Shown: positions 1-9,571 of the stretch, piece by piece
Layout of the letters: each line of letters starts with the position of its first letter
Position numbering within the stretch: position 1 is the first letter of the stretch
Assembly (NCBI RefSeq): GCF_013520865.1
Contig: NZ_JACDXJ010000001.1
Location: 2,161,001-2,225,000, forward strand
Direction: 5' to 3'
Length of the DNA: 64,000 nucleotides
Source of the DNA: Microvirga mediterraneensis
Lineage (GTDB): Bacteria > Pseudomonadota > Alphaproteobacteria > Rhizobiales > Beijerinckiaceae
Notes under the pieces: generated by a model
What the model saw: the letters and a program-made list of their open reading frames with translations, nothing else
The model's database searches: none
Told to the model about the DNA's origin: nothing
Program-made: the position numbers and the translations under genes

Positions 1-356
1 AGGTCTTCGAGCTGTTCCCGGTTCTGAAATCCATGCTGGGCCGGCGCGGGGGCGACCTGTCCGGCGGTCAGCAGCAGCAACTGGCCATCGGGCGAGCCCT
101 CGTGACCCGTCCGCGCCTGCTCGTGCTCGACGAGCCCACGGAGGGCATCCAGCCGTCCATCATCAAGGATATCGGTCGGGCCATCGCTTATCTGCGCGGG
201 CGGAAGGACATGGCGATCCTCCTGGTCGAGCAGTATTTCGACTTCGCTCGCGACCTGGCCGACCGGTTCGTGGTGATGGAGCGGGGCGAGGTCGTGCAGC
301 ATGGCGACCGCTCGGCACTTGAGGGAGACGATGTCCGTCAGCGCTTGGCCATTTGA
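1..356 (+). CDS. urtE: Urea ABC transporter ATP-binding protein UrtE (3' part)
   Basis: The reading frame is open from the first base (first full codon at 3) and ends at TGA 354-356, so only the C-terminal 117 residues or so are present. The ABC signature LSGGQQQQLAIGRAL, Walker B LLVLDEPTEGIQPSII and the switch segment LLVEQYFDFA are intact. The motif EGIQPSII with a QYFDFA switch is characteristic of UrtE rather than LivF within the branched-chain/urea transporter ATPases. UrtE powers high-affinity urea uptake together with UrtABCD, whose genes would lie to the left of the window. The end overlaps ureD by 26 bases, so import and hydrolysis of urea are transcriptionally coupled. The N-terminal Walker A is outside the window. 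Confidence 0.9.
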   Translation, partial: VFELFPVLKSMLGRRGGDLSGGQQQQLAIGRALVTRPRLLVLDEPTEGIQPSIIKDIGRAIAYLRGRKDMAILLVEQYFDFARDLADRFVVMERGEVVQHGDRSALEGDDVRQRLAI

Positions 357-1188
357 TGGCGTCTCCCAATCGGTATCTCAACAGCGTCAGAGGGCGGTCG
401 GGCGGGTTGCGTTCGGCGCCGTCGGCTTGGACGGCCGCACCCGTCCCATGCGCATTGAGGAGAGCGGGTCCATGCGGATCAGGCTCCCGAAGGGGCAGGG
501 GAGCGGTCTCGACGCGGTCCTCGTCAACACGGCGGGCGGGATCGCCTGTGGGGATCGCTTTTCCGTTCAGGTCGAAGTGCGTTCCGGTGCCACGGTGACG
601 GTGGCGACACCGGCGGCCGAGAAGGTCTACCGGTCGGATGGTCCGGTTGCCGAGCTCGTGGTTGACCTCAAGGTCGCGGTGGAGGCGCGGCTCGACTGGC
701 TGCCTCAGGAGACCATCCTGTTCGACCGGGCGCGCCTCCGCCGGAGCCTCTCTGTCGAAATGGCCGAGAATGCGAGCCTGACATTGTTCGAGGCCGTCGT
801 GTTCGGGCGCGAAGCGCGGGCGGAGCGCATCGTCGACGGGCTTTTCGAGGATCGTTGGCGCGTCCGGCGGGGAGGGCGTCTCGTCTATGCCGATACGCTG
901 CGGCTCGACGGCCCGATCGACGATCTTCTTCAGAAACCCGTCGTCGGCAGGGGAGCGCGCGTCTTCGCCACAATGATCCATGCCGCGCCCGATGCGGAGG
1001 CGCGCCTGGACGCCGCGCGCGAACATCTCTCGTCCGTCGCCGACGGCTGCGATGCCGCGGCCAGCGCGTGGAACGGCCTTCTCGCCGTGCGCTTCTGCGC
1101 GATGAAGGTCGAAGCGCTCCGTTCTGCCGCGATACCGTTCCTGCTCGCCTTTCGCGGCGAGCCCCTGCCTCGCGTCTGGCTCAGCTAG
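331..1188 (+). CDS. ureD: Urease accessory protein UreD
   Basis: This 285-residue protein is the UreD/UreH scaffold that binds urease apoprotein and recruits UreF and UreG for nickel insertion. Recognisable family segments are the early GRVAFG stretch, LVNTAGGIACGDRF, the TPAAEKVYR block and W-LPQETILFDRARL in the middle, with the typical short C-terminal half. I chose ATG 331 because GAGGGAG lies 6-12 bases upstream; an in-frame ATG at 301 would extend further into urtE without a better ribosome site. It overlaps urtE and is followed 9 bases later by ureAB. The start is supported by spacing only, not by comparison. Confidence 0.9.
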   Translation: MSVSAWPFDGVSQSVSQQRQRAVGRVAFGAVGLDGRTRPMRIEESGSMRIRLPKGQGSGLDAVLVNTAGGIACGDRFSVQVEVRSGATVTVATPAAEKVYRSDGPVAELVVDLKVAVEARLDWLPQETILFDRARLRRSLSVEMAENASLTLFEAVVFGREARAERIVDGLFEDRWRVRRGGRLVYADTLRLDGPIDDLLQKPVVGRGARVFATMIHAAPDAEARLDAAREHLSSVADGCDAAASAWNGLLAVRFCAMKVEALRSAAIPFLLAFRGEPLPRVWLS

Positions 1189-1197
1189 GGTCGAACC

Positions 1198-1817
1198 ATG
1201 CAACTCACCCCCCGTGAAAAAGACAAGCTCCTCATCGCCATGGCGGCCATGGTCGCACGCCGCAGGCTGGAGCGCGGCGTGAAGCTCAATCATCCGGAGG
1301 CCATCGCCCTCATCACCGACACGGTCGTCGAAGGCGCGCGCGACGGGCGATCCGTCGCCGAGCTGATGGAAGCGGGCGCACATGTCATTACCGCCGATCA
1401 GGTGATGGAAGGCATCGCCGAGATGATCCACGACGTGCAGGTGGAAGCGACCTTTCCCGATGGCACCAAGCTCGTCACCGTGCATCACCCGATCCGTGGC
1501 GCGGCTTCCAGGGACGTTCCCGGGGAGGTGACCGCGCAGGAGGGCGAGATCGTCTTCAACGAAGGCGCCGAGCGCACCGTTCTCACGGTCGCCAATACGG
1601 GCGACCGGCCGATTCAGGTCGGCAGCCATTACCACTTCTTCGAAACCAATCCGGCCCTGTCCTTCGACCGCGAGAAGGCGCGCGGCATGCGGCTCGACAT
1701 CGCGCCCGGCACGGCTGTGCGCTTCGAGCCCGGCGCCACGCGCGAGGTGGTGCTGGTTCCGCTGTCCGGAAAGCGTGAGGTCTATGGATTCCGCCAGGGT
1801 GTGATGGGGGCGCTGTG

Positions 1818-1818
<1 letters not shown>
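1198..1818 (+). CDS. ureAB: Urease gamma-beta fusion subunit (UreA-UreB)
   Basis: This 206-residue chain contains both small urease subunits. Residues 1-100 match UreA (gamma), starting [12 protein letters not shown] and including [14 protein letters not shown]. Residues from about 107 match UreB (beta), with PGEV at the start of the domain, [11 protein letters not shown], and a C-terminal [15 protein letters not shown] short linker replaces the usual UreA stop and UreB start. Such gamma-beta fusions are known in some bacteria, Helicobacter UreA being the best-known case. The chain assembles with UreC into the nickel hydrolase that converts urea to ammonia and carbamate in the cytoplasm. Its TGA overlaps the ureC ATG by one base, so the two subunits are translationally coupled. 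Confidence 0.95.
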
Positions 1819-3545
<1,727 letters not shown>

Positions 3546-3546
3546 C

Positions 3547-4026
3547 ATGATCCGCGCCACATCCATCATCCGCCGCGATGCCGTCGACCATGATCGCATC
3601 GTCGATGTCATCACCCTCGATCACGGCGACAGGCACCGCCGCCGCATCAGGCTCAATGCCGATGGCGGAACCGCTTTCCTGCTCGATCTCGACAGAGCCG
3701 ATGTGCTGGAAGACGGCGACGCCATTCGGCTGGACAGCGGCTGGCTCGTCGAGGTGAGGGCGGCACCGGAAAAGCTTGTGGAGATCACCACGGAGGATCC
3801 GCTCGATCTCCTGACCCTCGCGTGGCATATCGGCAACCGGCACGTGCCGGCGGAGATCAGCCGCGAGGCGATCTACATCGCCTATGACCATGTGCTGGTC
3901 GACATGCTGCTTGGACTGGGTGCCAAGGTCGAGATCGTCCATCGACCTTTCCGGCCCGTGCGCGGTGCCTATCACCATCATGAGCATGGCGGACATTCTC
4001 ACCATCATGGGCACGGCCATGGATGA
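3547..4026 (+). CDS. ureE: Urease accessory nickel chaperone UreE
   Basis: UreE is a metallochaperone that delivers nickel to the UreDFG-urease complex. This 159-residue form has the N-terminal peptide-binding-like domain and the C-terminal metal domain with WHIGNRH and the AYDHVLVDMLLGLG segment. It ends in a histidine-rich tail, with about ten His in the last 18 residues in [21 protein letters not shown] order, which would store additional nickel. ATG 3547 follows the ureC stop by one base. Its last 8 bases overlap the start proposed for ureF. A longer open frame upstream runs inside ureC and is not used. Confidence 0.93.
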   Translation: MIRATSIIRRDAVDHDRIVDVITLDHGDRHRRRIRLNADGGTAFLLDLDRADVLEDGDAIRLDSGWLVEVRAAPEKLVEITTEDPLDLLTLAWHIGNRHVPAEISREAIYIAYDHVLVDMLLGLGAKVEIVHRPFRPVRGAYHHHEHGGHSHHHGHGHG

Positions 4027-4720
4027 CGGCTCCATGAAAGCGCAGGGGCGGACAGGAGAGGCGCCGATCCTGCCGCTCTTCGCCTGGCTCTCACCGTCCT
4101 ATCCGGTCGGCTGCTACGCCTATTCGCATACGTTGGAATGGGCCGTGGAAGCGGGCGACGTCACCGATGAGGCCAGTCTCGTCTCATGGCTGACGGACCT
4201 GCTCACGTTCGGCCTCGGACGCAACGACGCCATTCTCCTGAGCCATGCCTACGGGGCTGGCGATCAGGGCGACCTTGAGGCTCTCGAGGCCGTCAACGAA
4301 CTCGCGCTCGCGTTGTCGCCGTCCGCCGAGCTCTATCTCGAGACCAGCCAGCAGGGACGCAGCTTTCTCGATGCGACGCTCGCCGCGTGGCCTTCGCCGC
4401 GCCTGCTCCGGATCGACGGCGAGGTGGCCTTTCCGGTGGCGGTCGGCATGGCTGCGGCAGCCCATCGCATCCCGCTGCCGATCACCGCGCAGGGTTATCT
4501 GTTCGGTCTCGTTCAGACACTCGTTTCCGCCGCGATCCGTCTCGCACCCATCGGGCAGACGGCGGGCATACGGGTCTCCGCCGCGCTGGCCGGCATCGTG
4601 CAGAACATCGCCCGCCAGGCGATGGCGCTCACGCTCGACGATGTCGGCGGCTCGACCTTCCGGGCCGATCTCGGCTCGTTCCATCACGAAAACCAGTATA
4701 CGAGGCTTTTCCGGTCATGA
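4019..4720 (+). CDS. ureF: Urease accessory protein UreF
   Basis: UreF bridges UreD and UreG and gates GTP-dependent nickel insertion. The 233-residue product contains the family signatures [25 protein letters not shown] near the N-terminus, [13 protein letters not shown] in the middle, and the C-terminal [14 protein letters not shown] that contacts UreD. Length agrees with other UreF proteins (225-240). ATG 4019 overlaps ureE by 8 bases; ATG 4034, five codons further in, is an equally possible start. The stop overlaps the ureG ATG as ATGA, so production of the two partners is coupled. Confidence 0.92.
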   Translation: MDDGSMKAQGRTGEAPILPLFAWLSPSYPVGCYAYSHTLEWAVEAGDVTDEASLVSWLTDLLTFGLGRNDAILLSHAYGAGDQGDLEALEAVNELALALSPSAELYLETSQQGRSFLDATLAAWPSPRLLRIDGEVAFPVAVGMAAAAHRIPLPITAQGYLFGLVQTLVSAAIRLAPIGQTAGIRVSAALAGIVQNIARQAMALTLDDVGGSTFRADLGSFHHENQYTRLFRS

Positions 4721-5340
4721 CATCTCACACGGGACCCCTTCGCGTCGGCATCGGCGGGCCGGTCGGCTCGGGCAAGACGGCCTTGATGGAAGCGCTCTGC
4801 AAGACATTCCGCGAGCGCTACGACATCTGTGCGATCACCAACGACATCTACACCAAGGAGGACGCGCGCCTCCTGACCGTGGCCGGCGCGCTGCCGGTGG
4901 AGCGCATCATGGGCGTGGAAACGGGCGGATGCCCGCACACGGCCATTCGTGAGGATGCATCGATCAACCTCGCGGCCATTGCCACCATGCGCAGGCGCTT
5001 TCCGGACCTCGACCTCGTGCTGGTGGAATCCGGCGGCGACAACCTGGCGGCGACGTTCTCGCCCGAACTCGCCGACCTGACGATCTACGTTATCGACGTC
5101 GCGGGCGGCGAGAAGATCCCGCGCAAGGGCGGACCCGGAATCACACGCTCCGACCTCCTCGTCGTCAACAAGATCGACCTTGCGCCTCATGTCGGCGCCG
5201 ATCTGGCGATCATGGAGGAGGACACGAAGCGCATGCGCGGCCAGAGGCCGTACGTGTTCAGCAACATTCGCGACGGCATCGGGATCGATGCCATTGCGTC
5301 GTTCATCGAACAGGCCGGCGGTCTGTCGGCAGCAGCCTGA
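4717..5340 (+). CDS. ureG: Urease accessory GTPase UreG
   Basis: This SIMIBI-class GTPase uses GTP hydrolysis to load nickel into urease. The 207-residue protein shows the P-loop GPVGSGKT at residues 14-21, the nickel-binding Cys72-Pro73-His74 motif ([11 protein letters not shown]) that bridges the dimer, the switch segment [16 protein letters not shown] and the guanine-specific NKIDLA. All essential residues are in place. It starts by ATGA overlap with ureF and is followed 14 bases later by hupE. Upstream in-frame sequence inside ureF is not part of the protein. Confidence 0.96.
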   Translation: MTSHTGPLRVGIGGPVGSGKTALMEALCKTFRERYDICAITNDIYTKEDARLLTVAGALPVERIMGVETGGCPHTAIREDASINLAAIATMRRRFPDLDLVLVESGGDNLAATFSPELADLTIYVIDVAGGEKIPRKGGPGITRSDLLVVNKIDLAPHVGADLAIMEEDTKRMRGQRPYVFSNIRDGIGIDAIASFIEQAGGLSAAA

Positions 5341-5354
5341 AGGAGAAAATCGTC

Positions 5355-5924
5355 ATGTTCAAACGCTCCATTGCGATCATGCTGTTGCTGGCGACAGCCA
5401 CGCCTGCCATGGCTCATACGGGCCACGATCCCGCTTCCGGACTTCTCGCCGGAATCGCCCATCCCATGGGAGGCCTCGACCATGTGCTGGCCATGATGAG
5501 TGTCGGCCTCTTCGCGGCCATGCTCGGAGGGCGTGCCTTGTGGGCGCTCCCCGCGAGCTTCGTCGGGATGATGCTGGTCGGCGGCGCGCTGGGAATGACC
5601 GGCGTCGCGGTCCCCGCGGTCGAGTTCGCGATTGCTGCTTCGGTCGTGGTGCTGGGCGCAGTCGTGACGTTGGCACGCGCGTGGACCGTCGGGGCGGCCA
5701 TGGCGCTCGTCGGCTTCTTCGCCGTCTTCCATGGATACGCTCATGGTGTGGAGATTCCAGTCGGTGTCGGTGCCGCCCTGTACAGCCTCGGTTTCGTTGT
5801 CGCGAGCATGGTGCTGCATGGGCTCGGTATCGTCTTGGGGGCTGTCACGGCCCGTCAGACGCAAGCCAGCCGCTTTACCGGGGCGGCGGTTGCCGTCGCC
5901 GGAATTGCTCTCCTGATCGGCTAG
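5355..5924 (+). CDS. hupE: HupE/UreJ family nickel permease
   Basis: This 189-residue membrane protein has a signal peptide (MFKRSIAIMLLLATATPAMA, cleaved before HTGHD) and about six hydrophobic segments. The family motif HPxxGxDHxLAMxxVG occurs as HPMGGLDHVLAMMSVG around residues 36-51, and a second FHGYAHG motif lies in the middle. HupE/UreJ proteins import nickel for hydrogenase or urease; the position as last gene of the urease operon argues for urease supply. A clear ribosome site (AAGGAG) lies 7-12 bases upstream. The operon closes with the hairpin at 5991-6019. Confidence 0.93.
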   Translation: MFKRSIAIMLLLATATPAMAHTGHDPASGLLAGIAHPMGGLDHVLAMMSVGLFAAMLGGRALWALPASFVGMMLVGGALGMTGVAVPAVEFAIAASVVVLGAVVTLARAWTVGAAMALVGFFAVFHGYAHGVEIPVGVGAALYSLGFVVASMVLHGLGIVLGAVTARQTQASRFTGAAVAVAGIALLIG

Positions 5925-5990
5925 AGAGCGGTTTTTCTTTTCGGATCTATGTCTGAAGTGCCGATCATCGAAGACGGTTGGATCAAAGAT

Positions 5991-6019
5991 CTCCCCGGCT
6001 ACGCAATGCAGCCGGGGAG
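5991..6019. terminator. Bidirectional hairpin terminator after urease operon
   Basis: CTCCCCGGCT (5991-6000) and AGCCGGGGAG (6010-6019) form a perfect 10-bp stem with a 9-base loop, followed by TTTCCTTAT. It lies between the convergent hupE and the minus-strand gene 6044-6793, so it probably ends transcription of the urease operon and may serve both directions. The T-run is short. Confidence 0.7.
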
Positions 6020-6043
6020 TTTCCTTATGGAGCTCAGGTTGGG

Positions 6044-6793
6044 TCAGCGTTTGCCGCCGCCGTTCCCGGCAGGGCCGTCCTGGTCGGTCCCGTCTCCATT
6101 GTTGGATCGACCGGGATTGGATGCATCGTTGCCGTCATCATCATTGCCGTGCCCGTTATTGCCATGGCCGCCGGCATTGCCGTTGCCATTCCCCTGACCG
6201 TTGTTGCCGCGACTGCCGCTATTATCCATCCCAGGGCTGACGCTTCCGCTTCCGGAACCGAGACTTGCACTTCCGGAGCCGACGGTTCCGCTTCCCGTTC
6301 CACCAATTCCGCTGGTGCTGTCGTCGTTCGAGCTGACTGCTCCCGCCCCATTTCCGCTGCTGCGTGCGCCACTCGCCCCCAAGGTGCCGCCACCTCCCAA
6401 TGCGCCGCTACGTTCCGGACCCAGGTTGCCGCCTATAGCACCGGCGCTGCCTGTTCCAAGAGTGCCGCTGCCGGATGCGCTGGAGACATTGCGGGCTGGG
6501 TTTGCCGATCCGGGGGCGGCAGTGGGACCAGCGTTGATGGATCCAGTCACACTGCCATACCGGTCAGAATCCATGGGACGGTCCATGCGGCGCAAAGCTT
6601 GTTGAGGCCGAATGGCACAGCGGCAGGTCTCCTGACCTTGCACGATGCGAAGTCGACAATTGTGATACGTGGAGGCATCAGCGACTGCGGGCACACATTG
6701 TTGCCCCGTTCCGATAACCTGGGCGCTGGACGGAGTTCCAAGGGCGAGGAGAAGGGCCGCGCTGGACAAAGCGAGAGCGTATGAACGCTTCAT
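6044..6793 (-). CDS. Secreted Gly/Ser/Asn-rich low-complexity protein
   Basis: I do not recognise this 249-residue protein. It has a clear signal peptide (MKRSYALALSSAALLLALGTPSSA) and then a roughly 50-residue segment with four cysteines (QQC, HNC, ETCRC), which could form two disulfides. The remainder is low complexity. Residues 85-190 are rich in Gly and Ser with TG/SG repeats. The last 60 residues are Gly/Asn/Asp-rich with GNGN, GGHGNNGHGNDDDGND and a Lys-Arg end. An extracellular, matrix-like or metal-binding role is possible but only a guess. The gene converges on the urease operon. A 7-bp inverted repeat (GAGCCGT/ACGGCTC, 6825-6844) lies in its upstream region. Confidence 0.6.
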   Translation of the reverse strand: MKRSYALALSSAALLLALGTPSSAQVIGTGQQCVPAVADASTYHNCRLRIVQGQETCRCAIRPQQALRRMDRPMDSDRYGSVTGSINAGPTAAPGSANPARNVSSASGSGTLGTGSAGAIGGNLGPERSGALGGGGTLGASGARSSGNGAGAVSSNDDSTSGIGGTGSGTVGSGSASLGSGSGSVSPGMDNSGSRGNNGQGNGNGNAGGHGNNGHGNDDDGNDASNPGRSNNGDGTDQDGPAGNGGGKR

Positions 6794-6889
6794 TGTTCAC
6801 CTACATAGAGCCATTTTTGATGATGAGCCGTAGCAAGACGGCTCGCTTGGCTTTAAGACGCGGAACCTCAATATGCGTTCCGTTATAAA

Positions 6890-6926
6890 GGAAAAAGTTC
6901 TTTTCCCAGGAGGCGGAACTTTTTCC
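6890..6926. repeat. 11-bp inverted repeat downstream of selO
   Basis: GGAAAAAGTTC (6890-6900) and GAACTTTTTCC (6916-6926) are perfect 11-bp arms around a 15-base loop. Read on the minus strand it follows selO by about 50 bases and is followed by TTTATAAC, so it may end selO transcription. It could equally belong to the mosaic palindromes seen elsewhere in the window. Confidence 0.5.
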
Positions 6927-6974
6927 AAGCTCGGGCTTAGAAGGCCCGGTGGAATCGGCTGAGCTCGGCTTTAC

Positions 6975-8420
6975 TCAAACACCATCTCTTTCGCCTGGAG
7001 CTTCCACGCCGTAGGCATCGGCCATGCTGCGGATTTCAACAAGTTTGGTCTTAAAATCTGACCAGTCGTCTTCGACAGCAATCGGAGCCCAAAGCGCCTC
7101 GACCTCGTCGATCAGCATGGTGCAGGGCGCGGGGCGCGCAAAATAAGGGTGATCGAGCCGAGCCCGGGCCACGGGTTCGAAACCGGCAAGAGCCGCGCGG
7201 ACCGGCTCGAAGGATGGCTGCGCATAAAAATGTGCCGATGGGCTCTTTTCCGCGCGATGTGCGCTCAGGCGACCGCCATGCCAATCGAAGAACGTTTGCT
7301 CGAATGGTGCCTTGCTCTCGTGCAGGAATGTCCACAGGGCTTTGGCGAGCATCCCATCCTGCTCGAAGCCTCTCGATTGCAGGCCGAGGCGACGCAGGAT
7401 GGCGCTCGGGAATTCCCGATGAAGCGCGGGCTCGAAACTGGCGAGGGCCTGCTCGAGGTTGCTCTGCGGAGCCAAGGGCAGCAGGCATTCCGCGAGGCGA
7501 TACAGATTCCACAAGAGCGTGTCGGGCTGCCGGCCGAAGGCGTAGAGGCCCGTCTCGTCGAAATAGGCGGCTGTAAAGCCGGGCTCGTAGACAGGTAGGA
7601 AACGCCATGGCCCATAGTCGAAGCTCTCGCCCGTGACGTTGATATTGTCGGTGTTGAGCACGCCATGCACGAAGCCCGCCGCCATCCATTGTGCGCCCAT
7701 GCGGGCCACGCGTCGGCATACCTCTTCGAGAAAGGCGACGGCGCGGCCGGGCTCATCCTCGCGCCACATCTGCGGCATGTAGGTCCGGATCGTGTAGTCG
7801 AGGAGCTTGCGGAGGTTGTCGGTTTCGTTCAGGTAGAGCAGCCGCTGGAACGTTCCGATGCGAATGTGCGAGTGGCTGAGGCGTACCAGCACCGACGAGC
7901 GCGTGGGCGAGGGTTCGTCGCCGCGTTCGAGTTCCTCGCCGGTCTCGATCAGGCTGAAGGATTTGGAGGTTTCGACGCCGAGTGCTTCGAGCATCTCCGT
8001 TGCCAGGATTTCGCGCACGCCGCCCTTCAAGGTGAGGCGGCCATCCGCATGGCGCGACCAGGGCGTCTGCCCGCTGCCTTTCGTGGCGAGGTCGAGAAGC
8101 CTGCCGTCCTGCGCATCATGGATCTGCGCGAACAGGAAGCCGCGCCCGTCGCCCAGATGCGGATTGTAGGTCCGGAACTGGTGGCCATGGTAGCGCAGGG
8201 CGAGGGGTTGTTCGAAGCTGCCCGGAAGCGGCGCGAAGCGTCCGAAATGGTCGATCCATTCTTCATCGCTGAGAGACCCGAGTCCCGCCCGCTCGGCCCA
8301 GCGCTGGTTGCGATAGCGCAGGATGTGCTGCGGAAACTCCGCCGGCCGGACGAGGTCGTAAAAATCGGAGCCGAGTTCCCGATGACGTGTCGAGGCGCGA
8401 TAGATGGCGGAGATGGGCAT
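6975..8420 (-). CDS. selO: SelO-family protein adenylyltransferase (YdiU)
   Basis: SelO proteins are pseudokinase-fold enzymes that transfer AMP from ATP to Ser, Thr or Tyr of target proteins during oxidative stress. This 481-residue copy has the family signatures YHGHQF, LGDGRG at 89-94 and TKGSGQTPWSR with the ATP-contacting Lys114. It also has Glu137 in GGVREI, and HGVLNTDNINVTGESFDYGP with Asp258, Asn259 and Asp268. These correspond in spacing to the catalytic residues of Pseudomonas SelO. The C-terminus ends in GERDGV and lacks the Cys/Sec motif seen in some members. The gene stands alone; ATG 8420 has no strong ribosome site. Confidence 0.93.
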   Translation of the reverse strand: MPISAIYRASTRHRELGSDFYDLVRPAEFPQHILRYRNQRWAERAGLGSLSDEEWIDHFGRFAPLPGSFEQPLALRYHGHQFRTYNPHLGDGRGFLFAQIHDAQDGRLLDLATKGSGQTPWSRHADGRLTLKGGVREILATEMLEALGVETSKSFSLIETGEELERGDEPSPTRSSVLVRLSHSHIRIGTFQRLLYLNETDNLRKLLDYTIRTYMPQMWREDEPGRAVAFLEEVCRRVARMGAQWMAAGFVHGVLNTDNINVTGESFDYGPWRFLPVYEPGFTAAYFDETGLYAFGRQPDTLLWNLYRLAECLLPLAPQSNLEQALASFEPALHREFPSAILRRLGLQSRGFEQDGMLAKALWTFLHESKAPFEQTFFDWHGGRLSAHRAEKSPSAHFYAQPSFEPVRAALAGFEPVARARLDHPYFARPAPCTMLIDEVEALWAPIAVEDDWSDFKTKLVEIRSMADAYGVEAPGERDGV

Positions 8421-8785
8421 GTGCGAGATCCGATCAACTCGTGATCAATTCCAGGGTGTCCGAAATGTTCAGAATTGTCAGGATGGATCAAGCCGCAGCC
8501 GCTTTCGAGGCTCGGTCAAGGGAAGGCCTCTCGAGCAGTCATACGATTCATCTCAAATAGAACACTATACCACATTATGGTATGGCATGAAGAAGCAGAT
8601 GCCCTCGAAGCCAGCTAAAATATTACACGGCTTCCTATTCAGAAAAAGCTTTGCTTTTCCTTACGTTCGCGATCGTTGTTCAAACGCCGTCGTGCTGTCG
8701 ATGCCGCAATTTGTGCTTTGGTCTATTGGCTGCGGCGAAAAGCTCCCCTAGGATTCTTTCGTTAAGGAAGACGGGAGGAAGGTTT
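8421..8785. other. Intergenic region between divergent selO and a small membrane protein
   Basis: This 365-base region separates two divergently transcribed genes and should hold both promoters. It is clearly more AT-rich than its surroundings around 8550-8680, with a small dyad ATACC-N7-GGTAT at about 8567-8583. An open frame on the plus strand from 8404 crosses it but has no family features or ribosome site. I see no RNA gene. Confidence 0.4.
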
Positions 8786-8986
8786 ATGGCATTCAAGGAT
8801 ATGCTGAGCCTTTGCGGCCGGATCGGTCTGATCGTCGTGGCCTTTGCATTCGTAGCCGGGATCATTGCCGGTCCAGTCCTTGAGAGAATCTGGTCGTCGC
8901 GCCTGACGGTGACGCAGAACAACGAGACGCCTCCTCCGATTCCGCCCAGGGTTCCGGCCACGCCTAAGACGGCAGAGCCGGGCTAA
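8786..8986 (+). CDS. Small single-span membrane protein, unknown function
   Basis: This 66-residue protein starts at ATG 8786 behind GGGAGGAA (8773-8780), a good ribosome site. Residues 12-33 form one hydrophobic helix (IGLIVVAFAFVAGIIAG), preceded by Cys-Gly-Arg. The C-terminal half is proline-rich (PPPIPPRVPATPKT) and hydrophilic. I do not recognise the family. Its neighbour at 9066 is in the same direction 79 bases downstream, so the two may be co-transcribed. A longer in-frame extension to 8651 lacks a ribosome site. Confidence 0.55.
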   Translation: MAFKDMLSLCGRIGLIVVAFAFVAGIIAGPVLERIWSSRLTVTQNNETPPPIPPRVPATPKTAEPG

Positions 8987-9065
8987 CACCTTTTTAGAAC
9001 TCTCCAGTTCATACAACAGCACTGCCGGCGAGGCGGTGACATAAGTCCTATTGCAGGAAGGTGCG

Positions 9066-9440
9066 ATGAGCAGCGAGGTGCTTTTGCGGCAAGAGATTCG
9101 CCATTCTCTTGGATATGTCCGCGGCATGATCGATCATTACTCCGGTCTCTATTCCGGCGAGAACCTTGCCCGGGACGTGCTCAGCTTCTGCGATGGAATG
9201 ATCAAGCCCGAGGAGCCGAACTCCCGGCTTCGGGAGGCGCGGCGACTGGTCGAGGAGCGGTGCCGGCAGCTGGCCGACGCGACAGACCGCTTCGCCCAGC
9301 GCGACCCGGCTTCGATTGCGGCCATGCGGGCCCAGGCCGTCGCGGCGATCGATCTGTTCCAGGACGCCGCCTTCGAATGGCACAAATCGCGCGCAACCAT
9401 TCCGTCGTCCGGACGCCTGTTGCGCAGGAAGAGCCTCTAG
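9066..9440 (+). CDS. Hypothetical helical protein
   Basis: This 124-residue soluble protein starts at ATG 9066 after CAGGAAGG. It is predicted mostly helical from its composition, with heptad-like Arg/Glu-rich stretches (RLREARRLVEERCRQLADATDRF) and a C-terminal EWHKSRA segment before a basic tail ending RRKSL. No catalytic motif, signal peptide or membrane span is visible, and I do not recognise the family. The coding sequence ends exactly where the palindromic element 9440-9571 begins. High GC at third positions supports it as a real gene. Confidence 0.55.
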   Translation: MSSEVLLRQEIRHSLGYVRGMIDHYSGLYSGENLARDVLSFCDGMIKPEEPNSRLREARRLVEERCRQLADATDRFAQRDPASIAAMRAQAVAAIDLFQDAAFEWHKSRATIPSSGRLLRRKSL

Positions 9441-9571
9441 AGCATCGGACCCAAAAGTGGCCCCACTTTTGGGATCAATTCCGATGCTCCACTCCTGGAA
9501 GAGCGCATCGTTGATGCGGAAAACCGGATCCACTTTTCGCTGACGCGGCCCTCCGGGTCCGCACGATGCGC
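9440..9571. repeat. Composite palindromic intergenic element
   Basis: Two nested hairpins occur side by side. In the first, GAGCATCGGA (9440-9449) pairs with TCCGATGCTC (9480-9489) and inside it CCCAAAAGTGG (9450-9460) pairs with CCACTTTTGGG (9463-9473). In the second, GCGCATCG (9503-9510) pairs with CGATGCGC (9564-9571). The element fills the gap between two convergent genes and touches the stop codons of both. It resembles the mosaic repeats of rhizobial genomes and may double as a terminator. Confidence 0.7.

Noticed and set aside
8404..8751. 115-codon plus-strand frame in the selO upstream gap
   Set aside because: It has no ribosome site, no recognisable motif, and lies in an AT-rich promoter-like region.
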